Assembly (NCBI GenBank): GCA_023078555.1 | Contig: CM041200.1 | Coordinates: forward strand, 2,674,001-2,738,000 | Length of the DNA stretch: 64,000 nucleotides | From: Ulva prolifera | Taxonomy: Eukaryota > Chlorophyta > Ulvophyceae > Ulvales > Ulvaceae | Reading direction: 5' to 3' | In this document: positions 1 through 12,422 of the stretch, piece after piece | Position numbering within the stretch: position 1 is the first letter of the stretch | Layout: every line of letters starts with the position of its first letter | Made by a program: the position numbers and the translations under genes | The notes under the pieces: generated by a model | What the model saw: the letters and a program-made list of their open reading frames with translations, nothing else | Told to the model about the DNA's origin: nothing | The model's database searches: none

Positions 1-33
1 CATTGCTTGCATGACCGCTGGTGTTGTGTACAG

Positions 34-691
34 GCTGTCGGCAACGTCGGGCTCAGATCAAAACGTGGCAGACACACGACTCGGTCTGCCATCCTGCTGG
101 ACTTACCTGGAGGGGGCCTGCTGGTGGATACACCGGGCTTCAACTACCCGTCCATGGAGCGAGTCACACAGGCAAATGTCGCAAACTTCTTCCCAGAGAT
201 TCAGGCGCTCACTGCCAGCAATCCATGCCGATTCAGCAACTGCACACATGTGCATGAGCCTGACTGCTCGGTACGGGATGCTGGTTGGGACCGGTATGAG
301 TACTATGTGAGGTGCGCAGGGGCCACGCCCTCACTGCCACGGTGGCGGCTTGCTAGACTGTGATCAAACTGCAGCTGCAACACATACAGCTATATTCAGA
401 TACGGTGTTGGGCAGAGTGGGCATGGAGCATGCTGTTACAGGTCCCAGTATCCTCACAGTGGGTGGACACGTTGCAGGGTTCGCAATGAGGTTTCAGAGA
501 GGGAAGAAGTCGAAAACACGAAGTTGCAGATGCAGAAGCGGAGGCGGCAGGGGATGACCAAGACCCGCAAAGGGAAAGGGGGCCAGGATGTGGAGGTGGC
601 TCGGCTCGATGCGAAGGTGCACCGCCGGGACAGCCGCACCGCTCGCAAGGTGCATGTCAAGGAGATGCTCGAGGAAGAGCTGCAAGCATGA
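34..691 (+). CDS. rsgA: RsgA/YjeQ-type ribosome-assembly GTPase, 3' part
   Basis: This is the C-terminal part of a circularly permuted GTPase that in bacteria and organelles acts late in small ribosomal subunit maturation. Exons 34-311 and 478-691 are joined by a 166-nt GT-AG intron in phase 2. The first exon carries GRHTTR (switch region), the G3 motif DTPGF and the zinc-finger residues in CRFSNCTHVHEPDC, all diagnostic of the family. The second exon gives the basic, Glu/Lys-rich C-terminus ending in a TGA. The exon starts at an acceptor (TGTACAG), so the P-loop and OB-fold part lie upstream of the window. A chloroplast or mitochondrial location is likely from the family in plants but cannot be seen because the N-terminus is missing. 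Family identity is certain; the exact 3' exon is well supported by frame. Confidence 0.88.
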
Positions 692-1922
692 CCGGCAAGG
701 ATGGCCTCGCGCGAGAGGTGCGGCGGATGCCCCCGCTGCATGGCGTGTGGGGCCACTCACTACGTGGCGCATGCCACAGGCATCATCACCGCTGCCCCAG
801 GACTGTGACCATCTGAGCGTCGCACTGTGCTATATCTCTACACCTTCTCGGGGTCGTTCAGTCCATGTTGGTCCTGCAATGACTGGTGTGTGACCTGTGG
901 TGAAGTGATGCGGGTGCCTGTGATTCACATATGTAGTCACATGTACGTAGCCTCATCAGAGAGAGACCGGGCACAGCGGATCACAGACCCATCACATGTA
1001 TAGGATTTAGATATATGTACGCATGTATGTCTGCATGGTGATGGTAGCAGATGGTGGTGTCGCACAAGCCATTCCTCCAAAACTTTCAAGATGCTCCCGA
1101 ACTTCTGGACAAACGTTTCAATTTGCGATTGTAAAGTTGCTTCCGAGCCTCCCATCCTCTGGAACAACGTCTCACGACTGGGAACAAATGCCATTGCGAT
1201 CTGCAGGGCAACAGTAAGTGGATGCTGTGGCCACCGGTGAAGTGTTCATTGCATGCAGAATGAACGCGGCAGTCGAATCGCCTCTGCAAAGACCGTCCAT
1301 GGCATAGTCTCAGGGATGTGGCACGAGTCAGAAGCGTACCGAGAAGGCAGAAGAAGAGATCATGCCGTGGTACGGCTGCAGCACGGCTGCATACGCTTGT
1401 CTCACCGCTGCCGATAATTGCATGGATGCATCCTCAGCTGTAATTCTGAGGAGCTGGACGATGAAGCGCATGCCCCTGCAGACATCCACAACGTATCATG
1501 AACAATGATTTTCAAGGTGTCTGGGAGCGCCAACGCTGCACATGAAGAGAGTAGCTGCCTCCGTGACTTCCCAGATGGGCAATATGTTGCTTGTAATTGG
1601 TATCGACTTGGGGCACAGGTGCTTGCCTAGTGAGCCATAGGAGCCCTTTTGCACATGATCTAGAGCCTTTGTGCTCCCCTTTTTGCTTCTCAAACAAAGC
1701 GATGTCTGTGATCACATTGTAAGCCACTTGATCGGACTGCCACTTGGTTCTCAGCCGCTGCACTGGTGCACAAACCTTCTCAACTGATGCTAGAGAAATG
1801 CAAATGATCATGATCACGCAGGCATACCTCAATGTTACCAGACACATCTGCCCGCACGATCATCAGTCCTGCTCCCAACTGATCTGCAGCGTTCAGGTAC
1901 ATCGGACATAACTTGCAGTTGC

Positions 1923-2504
1923 TCACATGAATTCATCAACATTGATTGGTGGTGCAGCTATGAATCCGGCTGTGTACACAACACCGCCCTGCTGCTCCTG
2001 AAGTGAAGCAGCCGAATTTCGACAGGTTGGCATAATCACACCTATGAAGGGAAGCACGTGGTCACATGTGCTCAGAAAGGGTTCCGTTTGAACATGGCCG
2101 TTTGAATCCAGCACGTTGTCACAATTGTTGGTCACGGCCTCAAGGATCATTCTTTCAAGTGGTCACGACGACTTGATCGCAGAGGCGTCCTGCACGAGAA
2201 CTATTGAAAGCTGACGCAGCATGCAGGCATATGGAGCCTGGCGGTTGCTGCGTGCCCCAATCCATGATCGATGGAACGTTGGGTCATACCACGTAAGGAT
2301 GTCGAATGGTGGAACAGGCAGCTGTCTCATGTGAAGTTCAGAAAGTGGCCTGGCGATGTGTCGCAAATCTCTTGCAGATTTCGCGAATGATATCGCGAAT
2401 AATATCGTGAATCGGGTTTGCAAAAAGAGAGTTCTGACCGATGTGTGTGCAACGCCATCGTCATGGCGTGATTGGGTGCAGCAGATGGTGACTCGGATCC
2501 CCAC
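1923..2504 (-). pseudogene. Coding-like frame interrupted by one in-frame TGA
   Basis: On the minus strand two open frames, 2504-2163 and 2150-1923, lie in the same reading frame and are separated only by a TGA at 2163-2165 and a few sense codons. The composition is less Pro/Arg-rich than the surrounding chance frames, with ordinary-looking segments such as LPVPPFDILTWYDPTF and LERMILEAVTNNCDNVLDS. The second part ends at GAATTCATGTGAGC, which could also be a splice donor. No family was recognised. It may be a decayed gene, a spliced gene whose introns I could not place, a selenocysteine codon, or chance. Confidence 0.25.
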
Positions 2505-4867
2505 GGGGCTTGAAACCTGAAAATGCCGTTTGTGTTACAAGGACAAATTCGGGGAGGCGGGTCGGGAACAAAAGCACCACCGCCTCCGCCAGCAGTGGAT
2601 GCACGAACAGCAGGTCGAACGCATCCACGGCCATCGTGCAGAACAGGCCCGCCACACCCTCCACGCCCACCTGGCATGGACACACACCCACAGACATGCA
2701 CTCACTCCCATCCGCATGCCCCGGTCACCCGCAGCCGCAAACGCACAGAACGACCGCGCCACCCCCAGTGCGGTCGAGGTCGCAACCTGAATGCCCGGAT
2801 ACCACCGGCCCCACAAACCGCAGGGGGGCAACACCCAAACCTATGCCAGAACCAAAACGCACTCACAAGTAGGGCCGCCCCTGCGCGGCACCCCGGCTGT
2901 GTGATCGCTTCAACACCATGCCCAGGCATGATTCGGCATCGTGTCCCCGAACTGCGCGTCGCCGCGCGCACACAAGTTCACATGGGCGCACACTGCGTCC
3001 GTGTGATGCCTACCGGAGCCGCGTTATAGTTCCATCGCTTCCCGTTGGGAATCAGTGTTGTCAATCTCCGCAGTGCATATGTGGCTGTCCTCATCGTCTC
3101 CCGCCATTCCCCGGGCTCCAGGGCTGGCTTGTGCGGTGAGCCAGAATCTGAACTATGCACACGTCCTGCAGGCCCGCAGGTCAAATTGCAACAGTACGGT
3201 CCATTGTATGGCAGCGCAACAACACATATTCCAACCCGATTCCAACTACCAGCATTGACTCAAGGAGCAACCCAGAGATACACACTGTCGCCGAGGAGCC
3301 AACGATTGCACACTACCCCTCGACAAGCACAGGCTGCGGGCAGGAGGTCCGCAGGGGTGGGGGCGGGGATGCCCCCGCTGACGGTGGTGTGGTCGCCGGA
3401 TGGCGGTGCCGTCACACGCGCCCGCCCTCCATCATTGGTTGGAGTCCGCGGGTGCACAGGTGGCCGCCTCCAGATCTGGTGAAGCGAGACTCCGATCTCT
3501 GACTTTGCTGGCCGGGAGCCTGTGCCTCGGGGAGGGTTCCGGCTCACGCATGTGAGCCTGCCCTCCCCGATTGTGCACATCGCCCTGTCTATGTCCCTCC
3601 AGCCGTCGCATCTCCCGGCGGACTACAATTACGTCTACGGCGCCCTAGAGCCGGTCGTGGTCGTGCCCGCTGTGCTCTGCAGACGTCTGCTGCCGGCATG
3701 ATGACAACGGCGTCGTCGGTGGTGCCGACCGTGGTGACCAACACCGGTGGCTGCGCTTGAAGCACCTGCGGCCATACTGCCCGGCCGTGACCCCGCCGCC
3801 GCTGCCCGGGGCTTCCTGTGCTTGCCGCCTCTGGACTCATCTCCTGCGTGCATGCGAGGCGAGTGTGCTCAGCGATCTGGTGCATTGATCCTGTGGCTGG
3901 TGCTGTCGACTGCCGCGCTGCGGTGGATGCCGTGCCGCTTCAGCGCTGCAACTGTGGCTCTTCGGCGTGCTGTTCCCGGGTGCAGGCGCCTGTGTCCGGC
4001 TGCCATGGTGATGACCGTTCTGACCATGTATTCCATCACCGGTGGCGGTGGCTTTGTCGGTGTGGTTTGTTTGTGTACATGCATCGAACCCACTCCACCT
4101 GCATGCAGGTCTCATTCAAATCCGCAGAGCCGCTACTCCTGGCTGAGGTGATCACGAGACTCTACACCAAGCAGATAATCAGTCATAAAACCGCTTCCTG
4201 GCGCTTCTCGTGTCTGTGTCCGCCACAGCTTGCGGCCTTCATCCTCAGCCCGCCTGTCCCCCTTCACCTGTGAGCCGTGGACCACCACCAAGTTGTGCGC
4301 CCCCCTCAAGGTGCGCAGGGAATCTCTCTGCAGAATTGCCCCGGGTCGTGCAAGCCGCCAATCTTGATTCTAGACACGTCACAAGACAGTATGCACATGA
4401 ATAAATACTACAGAGGCCTTTCAACCGAAATTCGAGCGATTTCCGGCTTCACATAGCTATGCGCACCCTCTTCATGCGCACCCTGATTCCTGGAGCACCC
4501 GGGTGCGCCTGTCTTGGGGTAGCCCCCGTGCAGCCTGTCTGCGCATGCAACTTCTGTGACATACGCTGCAAGCCCTGCCTATGTACCCTTCCCGGTGGGG
4601 CAGCAGCTATGTGAGGGGTTGCCCGCTGTCATGTGCCCAGACCGCGTTTGTGGTGAGCCTCGTAGGATTGCGTAGCTGCCGAGTCGGGTGCGGGCGCACC
4701 CTGCTGCAAGTGCCTCTGCACAACTCTGTGGACGTTTCGTGGGCTCTGTTCGTCCTGCCAAAGGTCAAGGCAACTGCAGCCTCTGGTTCAGTGCACGTCG
4801 CACTGTGAGGGCGGCCTGAGATTGGCCCCTGTTTCAGGCTGTTGAGGATCCTGTTCGCAGAGCGCGA

Positions 4868-4906
4868 GAGGACTTCCCTTCCTCGCTCTGTGGAAGGGAA
4901 GTCCTC
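4868..4906. repeat. Perfect 15-bp inverted repeat (hairpin)
   Basis: The arms GAGGACTTCCCTTCC (4868-4882) and GGAAGGGAAGTCCTC (4892-4906) are exact reverse complements around a 9-base loop TCGCTCTGT. The flanking bases do not pair. It lies in the middle of the gene-poor block, away from any recognised gene. Confidence 0.9.
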
Positions 4907-6972
4907 CGTGGCCGTCATCGGCCAAGCATCTGTGCGTGCTAGGCCCCGTAGAAGCATTTGTGTGATACACGGACAATGTTGGTGCGGCAGGCTCAAGCCG
5001 CAGGCACCCCGCGAACTACAGCAAGATCTTGTTCGAAGAGCAGCGAACCTGTAAGCCACCGCCGTGACGCCACACAGATCACCATCACCAATCCTCTGCC
5101 CTGCAACACCAGCCGCGCACTGCAGCACCTCCACACCCCCACACCCACAGCCGTTCAAACACCTCACACCACCCCTCACCCGCATGCACCCACCCGCGCT
5201 TGCGTTTGCGTGCGGACTGGGGTGCGGGGCGCAAGCGTTGGAACGCAGTTTCGGGGGGCTGCGGGAGGCACTGCTTGTTACCGAGTTCATGGTGAGGGAT
5301 CCTCGGGGGTCCGCAGTGGTGTGCAGGTTGCAGGTGTTCGGGGGTGCGGCTGTGAATTGTGTGTGCGGATGTGTGCGTCACATGCTACAGCATCCACGGC
5401 CAGTGGTAGGTACTGCACCGCGCCAGCCCGTATCCAAACATCGGTCCGTGCGCAACCCATCCGCTGGCACATCGTCACGTTTAAGTCCGGCACGCTTAGG
5501 ATACCACCAGCTACGAGTAGGCACCCGTTGGACGCTATGCACCCACTCCCCACCGCGACACGCGCACGCGCGCCACCACCGGGCCGCCCGGAGCACATAG
5601 GTGCCCATTGGTGCACCCTGGCCGGGTGCACTACACTCCACAAAGAGGGCGTCGGCCGCAGCTGACGCCCAGCACCCGGTGCGCAGCACACAGGCCGGGC
5701 CATGGGGTGGCCCCCAGCCGCCCCAGCCACACGCATGGACCACGTGGAGGCGAGGCGGGCGGCAGGGCAGCCGTCGGTGCCGGCTGTGAGCGCTGAATCC
5801 GAACGCCAATCGCGCTGGCGGCCATTTCGCAGGGGGCCCCAGGAAGAGATGCAGGGGGGGGGGAGAAGCCAGCTCAGGCCAGAGGGTCCGAAAGCCGTAC
5901 GATCTGATGCGGCAGGCCTTGCAAGCCGGGCGGGACAGGCTGCCCGATCAGCAGCGTCCGGATGAGCTGACTGGACCTGCGCAGCCGCACTCCAGCACAG
6001 GGGGAGGTCCTTGCGTGTGGCATGTTTGCGCAATGTGTGGATATGTGGCAGTACTACCGGTCATGGGGGCTCTCTCTATGCAATACATGCTGCGCAGGAC
6101 AAACAGCGTTCTGCGAACTTTGCATTGGAATGCATATTGTAAGGACAGTATATGGCTGCCTCACCGTGATGCTCGGATAGGGCATGCATAAGGACAACTC
6201 AGTGCTGGTAGTGCATGTGTTAGCATCCGCACTTGCCCGATTCACCGGTCAACTGGCACCATCATAACGACCGGCACGGCTAATGCTGTATGGGGCGATG
6301 ATCGTGCCTGAAAGCGGGACTCTGATGTGCGATTGTTTCGTCACCTCTGATGGCCAAGCTGAACCAACCGGGCTGACGGAATGCCCACTCCCTTGCCGAC
6401 CAGCCGTCCTGCGATTGCACCGTGCAGGTGGTCTGGGTCTCGTGAGCGTGCTCTGGTAGTGTGCACGTCGAGGCGTACTGGTGACTGTGTCATGCAAGCG
6501 CTTCCGAGCTTGCGGGTGCGTATCTCTGAACACGAGCAGCGACACGCGTGCGGCTGAGGACGGCCGTAGCTGTGGACTCACGCAGCACGACCGCCTGCGG
6601 CACGAAATGGATCACGAACACAGGCGACAGCCGCATGTGTGGGGACACCAATGCACGAGAGGCTGTGCATGGCCCTATCAGCTTCGCACAATGTTCGTGC
6701 GCTGATATTTTCTTACAAGCAGATCCCACAAGCAGTTCCTGCGACGACTGCCAACCACCATTCAGCAACAAACAAGTGCAGTAGTTCATCTAAGTATCCC
6801 TGATAGTATAGCCGTTGCGATGTTTACACATGATGGGACTGTGCCCGTCATCGCCTGTCCTAGGCACGCCGTGTCGTCGTCGGAGCAAGGACCTTGACAC
6901 CGTTTGCAGCAAAGCACAGACGCTGACCTACACGCTTTCAGCTTGTAAAGGGATAATGTGCATGCTCCCTGC

Positions 6973-8675
6973 ATGAACAGCGCGGAACGGGGTGCCAGGC
7001 TGTGTCTCGCGCTCTTCAGAAGCAACGCCAGGCCCGTCTCCATGTACCCATACATGAGACGCACATCCCGCATCATTTCAAGCGACGATTTTGAAGCAGA
7101 CCAGTACAGATCATCTGTGGCACGTCGACTGGGGATGACCGAGGTGCCAAGCTGGCAACACGTCAATGCTATGTGGGCCACAAGAAGCATGGCCTCCCGG
7201 ACAGAGGAGCATGACATTGATGTCTCAGATGGTGTTGATGTACCACACAGTTCTGAAGATTTCTGCGTTACACAGGCAGTCCGCCCAGTTGAACCATCTC
7301 GGCAAGGGATGCCTGGACGCAGATGCTCACCACATGAGTCCAGGCCAGGTCCCATGACTCGAGCTTCAACAACTGTGGACTGGGTGGCTCATGTTCTTGC
7401 ACCAGGCGTACTAGAGGGTATGGATCGCAGGCTCATGACCCAGGCATTGCAGTCAATCACCCATATGCTCTCTGTTGCCTTCCACCCGGCCTCACCGAAG
7501 CACCAAATCCCTGTTATGCGGCGTCAATCAGATGTGCTGAAGTCCACGCTCGATCCGCAGCTTCCCATTGCCATTGCTATGTTGATAGCACAGGCTGATG
7601 AGCTGGCAGGGCATTCGGCTTCCACCCCGCTGCAGCTACACCCCCCAATCGCATTGAAGCTGGTCACGGACTTGTTATACGCTGCACCACCATCTCTGCT
7701 GCGCTCCGTCATCGCAAAGCAGCAAGCTGCAAGGGCCCTTTCGTCCTTACTGCATGTGTGCAGCACATCCAAGAAAGTCCTGCGCAACTCCAAGTGTGCA
7801 AGCATGATATTTCTTTCACTGGTCTCATTGCGACACCGCAATATTTTGCATGCGTCAGTCAGCAAGGCATGCCATGGCATCCTCGGACGAGTGCGTGGGA
7901 CAGAAGTCTCAAATTATGACTTGCCTGCCATAGAAGGACTCTGCTCGCTGATTGTGCAATTCAGGAAGAACCCAGAGCAGAAGCTTCCACGTGCCTGGTG
8001 GGCTGCCATGTGGAAGATTGAAGTCGTTGCATCGGAAGGGACCCTTCCATTCAGCCATGCTGCACGCATTGCAGAATGTGTGGCCATGGTTGGGAAGCCA
8101 CCCAAGCCGGCAATCCAAGCAGCGCTTATGGAATCTGCCGCATATGCAGCTAGGAACGCATCAAATCAAAACATGTCGCCCATGTCTGTCTCACAGTTCC
8201 TGGATGCAGCAGTACGGCTAGAAATCAGCAGCATTGATACCGAGCTCTCAAAGGTTTTAGCCTCAACCTTGTCTGCTAGAATTTATGCAGATGTAGCCAT
8301 AAGACTTGACTAAGTTTGATTGACCCATGCGTGCAGTCATTATTTGTCCAAGGACTGCGTCAAGCCCGGCAGTGTAAGCTGGACCAAACAATGTCCATGC
8401 TTGCATCATTGCGCTGCCTTGGTGTGCAGCTCAGCAGCCACGAAATGAAGCTCGCTAATCAGCAGATTCTGAGACACCTCGAAGGTGCCACCATCGTAGA
8501 AACATTGCGGTTTCTACATGCTGCAAACCAGATTCAACTGCCTCTTGGAGATAGATTTGTGACAGCGGCCACGAAGAATATTGCAGCCGGCTTGAACAGA
8601 GATGGCAGTGAGCCCAATCTTGTGCGGGAGGCATATCAGGCACTAAGAACAATTTCTGTGCGCTGCTCCTCATGA
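6973..8675 (+). CDS. Predicted helical organelle-targeted protein, unknown function
   Basis: Two exons, 6973-8292 and 8337-8675, joined in phase 0 by a 44-nt intron (GTAGCC...GTGCAG) with a branch-like CTTGACTAAG, give 552 residues. The frame also stays open a little upstream, but the ATG at 6973 is the first proper start. The N-terminus (MNSAERGARLCLALFRSNARP) is basic, free of acidic residues after position 4, and could be a mitochondrial or plastid transit peptide. From about residue 140 the protein is built of amphipathic helices rich in Leu and Ala, with repeated alternation of hydrophobic helices, resembling the general look of OPR, FASTK-like or other alpha-solenoid RNA-binding proteins. 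I found no clear family motif, so this resemblance is only an inference. It is convergent with the CCDC77 gene, with 372 bp between stops. Confidence 0.6.
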
Positions 8676-9047
8676 GATATGGCAGCGATGTACATTTATT
8701 ACTTTTACGGTAACCACTCTGTTGTTTACAGAAGGCATCACACGAAAAGTCGCAGGACTTCTTAAATTTCTGAAAATCATATGAAAATGATTGGAGCCAG
8801 GTGTATGTACTTGGAGATTATATCACAGGTAAGGCCAAGCTCTCCAATATGCGTTATGCCTACTCGCCAGGCAATAGTAACTCATGTACAGAGCTATCAA
8901 TGGATGACTCAGTATGTATCTGAAAGGAGTGCAGTGCAGGCCAACATTAGTTTGAAGTTTCATAGCATAACATTCGCATCTGAATGAGTTGCTTAATTCA
9001 AATTTGGTATCTGTGCATGATTCACCGTTTTCACCACACAGGAGTCA
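8676..9047. other. Convergent intergenic region
   Basis: AT-richer spacer between two stop codons on opposite strands. It should hold both 3' untranslated regions. A TTACA at about 8727 is the minus-strand form of TGTAA, the green-algal polyadenylation signal, but it is some 320 bases from the CCDC77 stop. Confidence 0.4.
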
Positions 9048-11269
9048 TCATCTTTGGATTCGTCTCTCTACTTGTGACAATCCTCTTTTGATGACCTCTA
9101 GGGTCTCTACTGCGCTAAACTCACGGTGTGTATTCGGATGCATCTGATTCTGCATGATAACAGGATTGTTGATAGGTAGCACATGTGTTGGCACTCGTGC
9201 CAGGATGAACAGATCTGGAATGATGTAAATGGGGGACAACAACGCCACATACCTGGTCCGCATATTTAGTCCCTTTCTTTTCTAGCTTTTGAAGCATTGA
9301 ATGTAGCCGTTCATCATCCTCCAAGCGACTTTGCAATCGCATTTGATGTAGCTTTCGATCGACAGCGCCAAGCTGTTTCCGCAGTAATGAAACGTCATTG
9401 GTGAAGCCCTCTGCTTCCAAGGCTCTTCGATGCTCAGCCTGCTTCAGTTTCTCTTTGGTTTTAGCTAGTTTGACTTCAAGTTCATTTCCGCGCTGCTCTA
9501 GTTCAGCCTTCACAGCCAGGTGCATGCTCTCCAGCTGGCTGTACTCTACTTCACGGTGCCGGAGACTTTTTGTTAGCTTTGCCGTTGCTTTCTCCAGAGT
9601 TGATTCATGCAGCCGACGCATCTTATCAATTGTTTCCTGATGATCATCTTCTTTTGATTGAATCTGCATGCCAATGGCAGTAAGAAGTCGGTGGCCAGCC
9701 TGTATTGAGCTCAGCCTGGCCATGCAAACATGTGCATACCTTGGAAGCAGCCTCTTCTTTTCCGTTGGCTAAATCTGCCTCAGCCGTGACCGCCCTTGCT
9801 TCTGCCACTTGCTTGTCCCGCCTGGCTAAAATATAATCAGTCGTTGCAGTACGAAGCGCTTCCTCAGTGCGTTTTATTTTTTGCATCAAATCTTCGATCT
9901 GCCGATTGTAGTTCTGTCGATGCACCTCTTCGTCCTACATTTTCTAGATATCAGAGTATGCAAGAGGCATGTCCCAACAACCCCTGCAAACGCTCCAGTG
10001 CCACACACACCTGTGCACGAAGCTGCTTGTCTTGTTTCAATGCCTCGATCCTCTCCATTGATAGTTGCTTGTGCTCGGCCAACTGAGCTTGTAAGCTCTC
10101 AACCTTCAAGCGAAGTGCGTCAGCATTTGCTGCTGGGAGAAATACAGTCCTTAACACGCGATGGCCTTGCTCTGACTCCAGGGCATCCTGACATGGTGAC
10201 CTCCCTGCAACCAGGATGCGTCGTCAGGAATGGTACACACAAGCGATGACAATATGCAATCTAAGAGCATGCAAAAGCCCAACCTCTTCGTCCACCGTGT
10301 TTTCCAGTCTTCTGTGAATACACTATGTCAGATGAAGGATCTTGATCTCGATGAAAGGTGACGGCCTGATTGATTGGATCTACCAGGGCTGTCAGGTGTT
10401 GAATCTGTTGTCTGTTCTCCATTTCAAGCAATCGCAACTCATCATTCTCTGCCTGCAGCTGTAGCAATCGATCCCGCTCCTCAAATAAATGCGTGTGCGC
10501 CGCACTCAGAGCTTGTTGTAGCTCCCGAACTTCCTCGGTTCGCTTTCGGACTTCACACCGCAAGCTGTGACATTCTGCAGCTGAGGCTTGACAGCAGGTG
10601 ATGCGGCCCAGTAAGTCTTGCCTCTCGATGTCGAATTCATCTGAAAGTTCAAATAAGGTGATGGTGATGGCGGTTTGATGCATTCCTCATGTGCCAGATT
10701 GCATCAATCAACCTGGTGTACTAAAAACCTTGTGAACATGTACATTTTGAGCAGTCGGAGGTTGGGACAGGCCGCCTGGCAAATGCAACACCGTCTTGGG
10801 CCGTGTTACATGTTGCACAGAGAAATTTGAATCAGACTCACACATATTCATACATACTCACACGTCCTGGCATACTCGGAAGGACTTAAGGAGGCCTTTG
10901 CGTACACGTCTATGCCTAGAAAGTCAGGCCCAGAAAGTCAGGCCAAACTCGTCCCAGACGCATAATTGCTACACATACTTGCGTAGGGACAGATGACGGT
11001 GCATATGTACGCAAACAAATCTATATCTGCGCAGCAGTAAATTGATGAAGGAACAGAACATCACGCGAAGCTCGTCAAGATATGAGCAGTAACACATGTA
11101 AGTGCATGTGTGGCCAGTCATTGAATCCAACATCATTTAGCAGCGTCTGGACTCAAGTTTCCAGCGTCGCTGCTGATGAGCGCTGGTACTGCCGAGACAA
11201 AGGAGATGTCTTACCTACTCGCGCTTTATAGTATGCGAGCAAAGCCTCTGAAGGAACTTTAGAATCCAT
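9048..11269 (-). CDS. CCDC77: CCDC77 homologue, coiled-coil centrosome/basal-body protein
   Basis: Six exons on the minus strand: 11269-11215, 10640-10284, 10132-10011, 9934-9740, 9699-9253 and 9149-9048. The 1,278 nt give 425 residues with all phases consistent. Residues 1-18 (MDSKVPSEALLAYYKARV) match the conserved N-terminal SKELLEYYQKK motif of animal CCDC77. The segment with TEEVRELQQALSAAH and LLQLQAENDELRLLE, and the C-terminal RALEAEGFTNDVSLLRKQL, also align with it. Nearly the whole protein is predicted coiled coil. Human CCDC77 has about 490 residues. The family is centrosomal and occurs mainly in organisms with cilia, so a basal-body or flagellar role is likely here. One intron (9700-9739) is only 40 nt long. 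The start is the only ATG preceding the conserved motif. Confidence 0.88.
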
Positions 11270-12422
11270 CTTCGCCTTACAGACTTAGCTGCGAGCTCGA
11301 TCCGACTCGATATGTCCAGCACCGAGATAACATATCCCGCGGGGCCCAGCTTAAACACGAAGATCACACCAGAGGCCTATGTATCAAAACTTATAGTGCA
11401 GATGTGGTAAGTTGGTAGACAAATTCAGTGCGTCACGAGCCATCAGCACACGAGGATGGATGCCGACCGGGAACGGAAGCAGGACTGCTTGCAATGCTGT
11501 GGCGTATCACTTAAACGCAATCAGCTCGTTAAACTACACCAGACCTGTCCAAAGCGCTGCACATATCATTGTGTGGGCTGCAACCGGTTCATTGCGATGC
11601 GTTGCACGAGACGAACCGTCATGTGACAGGACGTTTGAGTTCGCAGCAGCAATATGTTGTCTCGATGAGTCGTGGGCCGGCTCCGACCCCTTCGCCACAC
11701 GCACCGCTGTGACATGTGTTGCTGCATGCAGCGCAGGTACGTCCGTGGGCGAGATTTTCGCACCGTTACCTACTGCTGCACCATGTCGGTCCATAGCAAG
11801 CCCCAACCTCTGAAGGTGGTCCAGAGCTTGAAAGCTCCTGACCAGGCGATACTGTGGCAAGCTGATCGACCTGTGAGCAGTGTGTGGGCTGTTCCTGTGT
11901 GAATGCTGAACGCCAGGGGTCAGACTAACTTTTAGCCTAAGCTGTTCCTGGAGCAGTGGTATAATGTCGACACCGGTCCAGCCTGTCGCACGAGACGACA
12001 GGAATGGAGGCATGCTTCTGCTTCTTTGTTCGCCAATGAAACAATGCAACACAGATGTCGACGGCCTCACAACTTGAAATTCAACACTTGGACATTTCTG
12101 ACTGCGTCGCTGCTGCGTTCTGCTTGTATGTTTGTGGCGTTTTCCTGTTTCGCTGTCGCAACCGGCCATGTGATGTTGGGAGGTGCAGGAGACGTCCGCT
12201 CTTTTCCACAATTTATTTCCCCTCGAAACATGGTATATTTTACAAAAAGTGTGGCTGCATTGTATGCTACAACATAGTGCAGATGCGATTTAGAATGTCA
12301 CATCGCGACATGGCGTAGGCATGCGCGCAAGCTAAAAACCACAGACGATATCAAAACAAACGTAACCACTTGGTTTAGTGTATGATGTGGGTGCAGAGGC
12401 AGCGGCGCCGTCTCAACCGACA
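11270..12422. other. Divergent upstream region of CCDC77 and TAF4
   Basis: About 1.15 kb between two divergently transcribed genes, so promoters and 5' untranslated sequence of both are expected here. A minus-strand open frame of 225 codons (11534-12211) has no recognisable domain and is not called. An acceptor-like GGTGCAG at 12390-12396 in frame with TAF4 hints that the TAF4 gene may have an upstream 5' exon in this interval. Confidence 0.5.

Larger units (their letters stand above)
692..6972. other. Gene-poor block without a supported gene
   Basis: About 6.3 kb. The open frames here (for example 2523-3029 +, 4607-5290 -, 5287-6033 -) are Pro/Arg/Ala/Cys-rich, overlap each other on both strands and match no family I know. 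They are probably chance frames. Exceptions worth noting are listed separately: the coding-like minus-strand stretch at 1923-2504, the hairpin at 4868-4906 and a run of ten G at 5854-5863. A non-coding RNA or decayed mobile element cannot be excluded. Confidence 0.5.

Noticed and set aside
5854-5863. Run of ten G
   Set aside because: A single homopolymer without the four spaced G-tracts of a quadruplex; most likely neutral or an assembly-sensitive spot.
4607-6033. Long minus-strand open frames of 227 and 248 codons
   Set aside because: Composition (Arg, Cys, Pro, Ser, Thr) is that of chance frames in GC-rich DNA, plus-strand frames overlap them, and the first one spans the perfect hairpin.
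11534-12211. 225-codon minus-strand frame between CCDC77 and TAF4
   Set aside because: No domain or motif was recognised, and it occupies the expected promoter interval. It remains possible but unsupported.
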